From a virus: DNA of 28,145 bases. Below the pieces are notes generated by a model. It had not been told where the DNA came from. It saw only the letters and a list, made by a program, of their open reading frames with translations, and searched no databases. Positions 25,301 through 28,145 of the stretch are shown here, piece by piece (position 1 is the first letter of the stretch; each line of letters starts with the position of its first letter). The stretch spans positions 1 to 28,145 of the IMG/VR virus record IMGVR_UViG_3300045790_000685; one strand, given 5' to 3'. A program made the position numbers and the translations under genes.

Positions 25301-28145
25301 TTGTATCCAGTATTTTATCCTGCAATAATTAACGATAATACCTACTTAACAACTACTAAAGTAATCCAAGGACACGACGGTAGCAAGACTGTAGCATACG
25401 ATGATTATAGAGATGAGTTATTATTAGAACTCGAAAAGCGAATTTATAATAACATTAAAGTAAAATATGATACTACTAGATTAGATGTAAACGATTTTAT
25501 TCCAGGAATAGATAGAGATACAAAGTTTACTAAAACACAAGTTGATGCAGGAATGATGCGCGACTTTGTACAGTGGACTGAAAGTTTAGGTGATGTTAAT
25601 TATACTGATAGCAGTAGTTTTTACACTAGAGATAATAGCTTTACTTGGAACTACTCTAACATGGCATCGTGGAATGGAAAAGCGATTACTGGTTTTTGGA
25701 GATCTGTTTATAAACAAGCATTTGATACAGATCGCCCACATACCCATCCTTGGGAAATGTTAGGCTTTACAATAATGCCTACATGGTGGGAAACAACATA
25801 TGGTCCTGCACCATATACAAGCGACAACTTAGTATTGTGGGAAGATCTACAAGAAGGTAGAGTTAAAGCTACAGGCGTTCCTATAGAAATCATTACCAAA
25901 TATAAAAGATCTAAATTATTAACACACATTCCGGTAGATGAGTTTGGCGATCTATTAAGTCCTCAATCAGCAGGATTTACTTCAGGATTTGTTTCTGAAA
26001 ATATAGACGCATCATTTAAATTCGGCGACGAAGCTCCGGCTGAAACAGCATGGAGACGAAGTGGTGAATATCCATTTAGTTTAATTAAGTCATGGATATT
26101 AAATCAACCTAATAAAGTAATTGGGTTAGGCTTTGACACATCAAGAATGAAAAAGTCGTTGTCTGGACAATGGATTTACACAGCATCAAACAAAGCAATA
26201 ACTCCTGCAGATATAGTTTATCCAAATATAATAACTGATCCAGCACAAGTATTAACAAGTGGATTAATTAACTATGTTATTGAATACTTAACTTCAGAAG
26301 CAACAACTGATGTTGAAAGTTATAAAGCACAATTTAAATTAGTAAAAAATCAATTAGGAATTAAATTAGGTTCTTTTACTGATAAAGAAAAATTAAAATT
26401 TATTTTAGATAGCAGAACTCCGTTTAATAAAGGTAACGTATTTCTTCCTAAGGAGAATTACAATATATTCCTTAACACAAGTTCTCCATTAACTGTTGCT
26501 TCTTACAGCGGCATAATGGTTGAGTTAGCACCGTCTGGATATATTGTCCGAGGTTACAACAGTACTAATCCTGTATTTACATATTTTGATCCTAGGTCAA
26601 CTAGTACAGATCCAAATATTAATGTTGGAGGAGTATCAGAAACATACCTTGAATGGGCCCCAGGACAACGCTACGTAGTTGGAAGTAATGTACAGTATAA
26701 TAATGTATTCTATAGAGTAAAAACAAATCATACAAGTACTGAATCTTTTGAATCTGTAAACTTCCAAAAACTTGCTGAACTTCCAATGGTGGGAGGAGTA
26801 ACTGCAACGTATAGAAAAGCATTTACAACTGACAAAATTGATGTTCCTTACGGTACATTATTTAAAACAGTTCAAGAGGTAGTAGACTTTATATTAGGTT
26901 ACGGTGCTTACTTAGAATCACAAGGATTTAAATTTAATTATTATAATCCAGAATCACAGGTTGTTGAAGATTGGAAATTAAGTACTAAAGAGTTCTTATA
27001 TTTCACTACACAAAATTGGTCAGCTGGCACAGTATTGTCAATAAGCCCGGCAGCAACTAAGTTAGAATTTAAATCATCGTATACTACCACTGACGACTTA
27101 TATAATAGCTTTTATAATTACAGCATTTTAAATGCTAGTGGCGAGAAAATATCTGAAAACCTTACTAGACTGAATAGAGAAGACAGTGTTTTCCAAATGC
27201 AGTTAAAAGATACATCAGAAGGAATATACCATGTTGTATTACCTCAAGTACAAGTTGAGCATGTTGCTGTATTAGATAATATTTCAGATTTTAAAGATGT
27301 AATATATAGTCCTGCAACTGGTTACAGACAAGAACGTATTAAAGTATTAGGCTATGCAGCCGCAGGTTGGGACGGAAGTTTAAACATTCCAGGATTTGTG
27401 TTTGACCAAGCTGAAGTTACAGAATGGGCATCTTGGAAAGATTATGCAATTGGCGATGTTGTAAAGTATAAAGAATTTTACTATAGCGCATTAATTGAAG
27501 CAGTCGGTACTGAAACGTTTGTTGCACTTAGTTGGGCAAGACTAGAAAGCAAGCCTACTCCAAAGTTAATGCCAAACCTTGATTATAGAGTTAATCAGTT
27601 TGCTGATTTTTATGATCTTGATTCGGACAATTTTGATGCTGAACAGCAGAAGATGGCACAGCATTTAACAGGTTATCAAAAGCGTCAATACTTAGAAAAT
27701 ATTATTAATGACGATGTTAGTCAGTATAAGTTTTATCAAGGTATGATAGCTGACAAAGGTACACGTAATGCTATTGACAAGTTATTTGATAGTTTAGCAA
27801 GTGCTGACAAAGATAGCATAGACTTTTACGAAGAATGGGCAATTAAATCAGCACAGTACGGCGCCAGTACAGGTTTTGAAGAAATTGAATATCAGTTAGA
27901 TGAATCTAAGTTTAGATTAGAACCACAGCCTATTGAGTTAGTTGACGTTGTTCCAACAGCAACAACTGATTTAGTTTATAGAGTACCGCATCATGATGTA
28001 TTCTTAAAGCCAACAAACTATGAAACTACTAGGCTTCCTACAAAATATTTAAATAACGAATATATTAAAACAGTTGGATATGTTACAAGCGATGATGTTG
28101 ATAGAGCAGTAACAACTAAAGACGGAATATTAAACTTTGCTACAG
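22370..28145 (+). CDS. Giant baseplate/tail structural protein in gp7 position, 3' end truncated
   Basis: An open frame of at least 1925 codons running off the window end, starting at an ATG that overlaps the gp6 stop (TAATG). T4 gp7, the gene after gp6, is only about 1032 residues. The N-terminus has LLPRYFRTEANTKFLNATLD, then an NLDWDKLTNFREYYWLPSGP block (about 133-160), a pattern I recall from large tail proteins of marine T4-like phages. The middle includes HPWEMLGFTIMPTWWETTYG (about 1125-1145). Two short aromatic modules near residues 1429 and 1686 look like carbohydrate-binding repeats (ChiC/CBM5-12 type). The order and size suggest a wedge or periphery protein reaching outward to the host. 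Exact equivalence to gp7 is not shown. Confidence 0.7.
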   Translation, partial: MAYNNDQNEYPLPVNGKSNRKSAELLPRYFRTEANTKFLNATLDQLTKPGTAKKLNGYFGRKTANAYTPNDLYIGDISSQRETHQLEPALVSKDILNNVLFYKDYNDFRNQLDILGATVSNESLLNSQEYYAWNPNLDWDKLTNFREYYWLPSGPAPVSVFGQNDDVTSTYTVTSVDNAGNKGFVFNGNITQNPTLELYRGQTYMFDVSAPGLPFTIRTSRQIESDNEYATGITNSGTDSGIVEFTVPLNAPERLYYVSETDVNTGGTLRIADIESNTSIDVVSDILGKKTYTTANGFSLMNGMKLKFEGTVTPEKYATNTWYVEGVGDKIVLIKDSDLVISQAYSADVEVLFDANDFDKLPYSTASSYAATKDYIVINRASSDKNAWSRNNRWFHKSVLEKTAELNGEVFDIDQSARAKRPVIEFIAGLKLFEFGTEAKTENVNLVDTFTKDAFSTISGADGYSIDGVDVTDGMRILFTADTDVLVNNNIYKVKFIKHNSTVSQIALVDETDTTPINNQVALITQGTNAGKQYYYNGTSWKLAQYKSSINQQPLFELFDDYGISYSDATTYPVSNFAGNKIFSYKVGTGKNDVELGFPVTYRALENVGDITFDFNLASERFSYQVDNVPYDKTTEIGFCKTYTDIDSFTYCNGWTKAKTNTVQKVIRQYDVTTATTDFAIDTYNNSGSLTDLTVAVQVNSAWRFDYTLVDVNGVMTVRFTTAIPANSSVIIKTNSDTIKNANGYYEFPHAMEKNPQNDKLTSFTLGEVNDHVFSMIEDMPGFTGIFPGPSNLSNLGNVNSYGKKFLQYAGSSNISTYHVTDRDANIIKAIDHSRREYRKFKRSFMQEADTLGYDGPTKQHVDLVLKSVNKDKTNTHPYHFSDMIPFEGSKRLEFTVYDIENTFFSLSETFSLATLSTKAVLVYQNGIQLIHDKDYTFNTDGFVVISATKVKDDLIEIYEYGNTDGCYVPPTPSKLGLYPVFYPAIINDNTYLTTTKVIQGHDGSKTVAYDDYRDELLLELEKRIYNNIKVKYDTTRLDVNDFIPGIDRDTKFTKTQVDAGMMRDFVQWTESLGDVNYTDSSSFYTRDNSFTWNYSNMASWNGKAITGFWRSVYKQAFDTDRPHTHPWEMLGFTIMPTWWETTYGPAPYTSDNLVLWEDLQEGRVKATGVPIEIITKYKRSKLLTHIPVDEFGDLLSPQSAGFTSGFVSENIDASFKFGDEAPAETAWRRSGEYPFSLIKSWILNQPNKVIGLGFDTSRMKKSLSGQWIYTASNKAITPADIVYPNIITDPAQVLTSGLINYVIEYLTSEATTDVESYKAQFKLVKNQLGIKLGSFTDKEKLKFILDSRTPFNKGNVFLPKENYNIFLNTSSPLTVASYSGIMVELAPSGYIVRGYNSTNPVFTYFDPRSTSTDPNINVGGVSETYLEWAPGQRYVVGSNVQYNNVFYRVKTNHTSTESFESVNFQKLAELPMVGGVTATYRKAFTTDKIDVPYGTLFKTVQEVVDFILGYGAYLESQGFKFNYYNPESQVVEDWKLSTKEFLYFTTQNWSAGTVLSISPAATKLEFKSSYTTTDDLYNSFYNYSILNASGEKISENLTRLNREDSVFQMQLKDTSEGIYHVVLPQVQVEHVAVLDNISDFKDVIYSPATGYRQERIKVLGYAAAGWDGSLNIPGFVFDQAEVTEWASWKDYAIGDVVKYKEFYYSALIEAVGTETFVALSWARLESKPTPKLMPNLDYRVNQFADFYDLDSDNFDAEQQKMAQHLTGYQKRQYLENIINDDVSQYKFYQGMIADKGTRNAIDKLFDSLASADKDSIDFYEEWAIKSAQYGASTGFEEIEYQLDESKFRLEPQPIELVDVVPTATTDLVYRVPHHDVFLKPTNYETTRLPTKYLNNEYIKTVGYVTSDDVDRAVTTKDGILNFAT

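Overview
The window is a densely coded, AT-rich piece of a T4-like contractile-tailed phage (myovirus). Recognisable T4 homologues make the assignment firm: portal gp20, recombination nuclease gp46/gp47, late sigma factor gp55, and baseplate proteins gp25, gp53, gp6, gp5 and a gp27-like hub. Low GC, a TAATG/ATGA-coupled layout and a giant gp7-position protein resemble marine T4-like phages (cyanophage or pelagiphage type). That ecological placement and the host are inference. No tRNA, CRISPR array, insertion sequence or integrase was seen.

Layout. (1) 1-3657, minus strand: truncated portal gene and, upstream of it, a probable tape-measure gene. (2) 3658-3735: a 78-bp divergent spacer with two perfect T4 late-promoter boxes (TATAAATA) facing each other. 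(3) 3736-4853, plus strand: a gp26-like baseplate/tail-assembly gene with a canonical U UUU UUC slippery site and a -1 frame extension. (4) 4850-6069, minus strand: two coupled genes for basic Ala/Lys-rich proteins, each with an I-N-E/A site near the N-terminus like the T4 prohead-protease (gp21) site. They are candidate internal head proteins. (5) 6070-6641: the only sizeable gap. It has no convincing gene but many stem-loops, one a 10-bp stem with a GAAA loop that pairs fully only in the minus-strand transcript. It is a candidate structured RNA. (6) 6642-10975, minus strand: a GIY-YIG-like nuclease, a small conserved-looking protein, gp46, gp47 and gp55. gp47 and gp55 each have a near-consensus sigma-70 promoter (TTGACT, 17 bp, TATAAT). 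(7) 11062-28145, plus strand: a long tail/baseplate operon, gp48/gp54-like, gp53, gp27-like hub, gp5-like spike with a C-terminal GH19 (chitinase-type) domain, a CHAP-like peptidase, gp25, gp6 and a giant gp7-position protein that runs off the end.

How it works together. The host polymerase would read gp55, gp47 and gp46 early. gp55 would then redirect polymerase to TATAAATA-type promoters for the tape measure/portal transcript, the gp26-like gene and probably the baseplate operon. The virion genes shown cover portal, tape measure, tail chaperone, tube cap, hub, spike and wedge. Two separate wall-degrading activities are placed at the spike. The points most worth following are the frameshifted chaperone, the face-to-face late promoters, the enlarged gp55 without an evident clamp-binding tail, the two predicted protease-processed proteins and the structured RNA.
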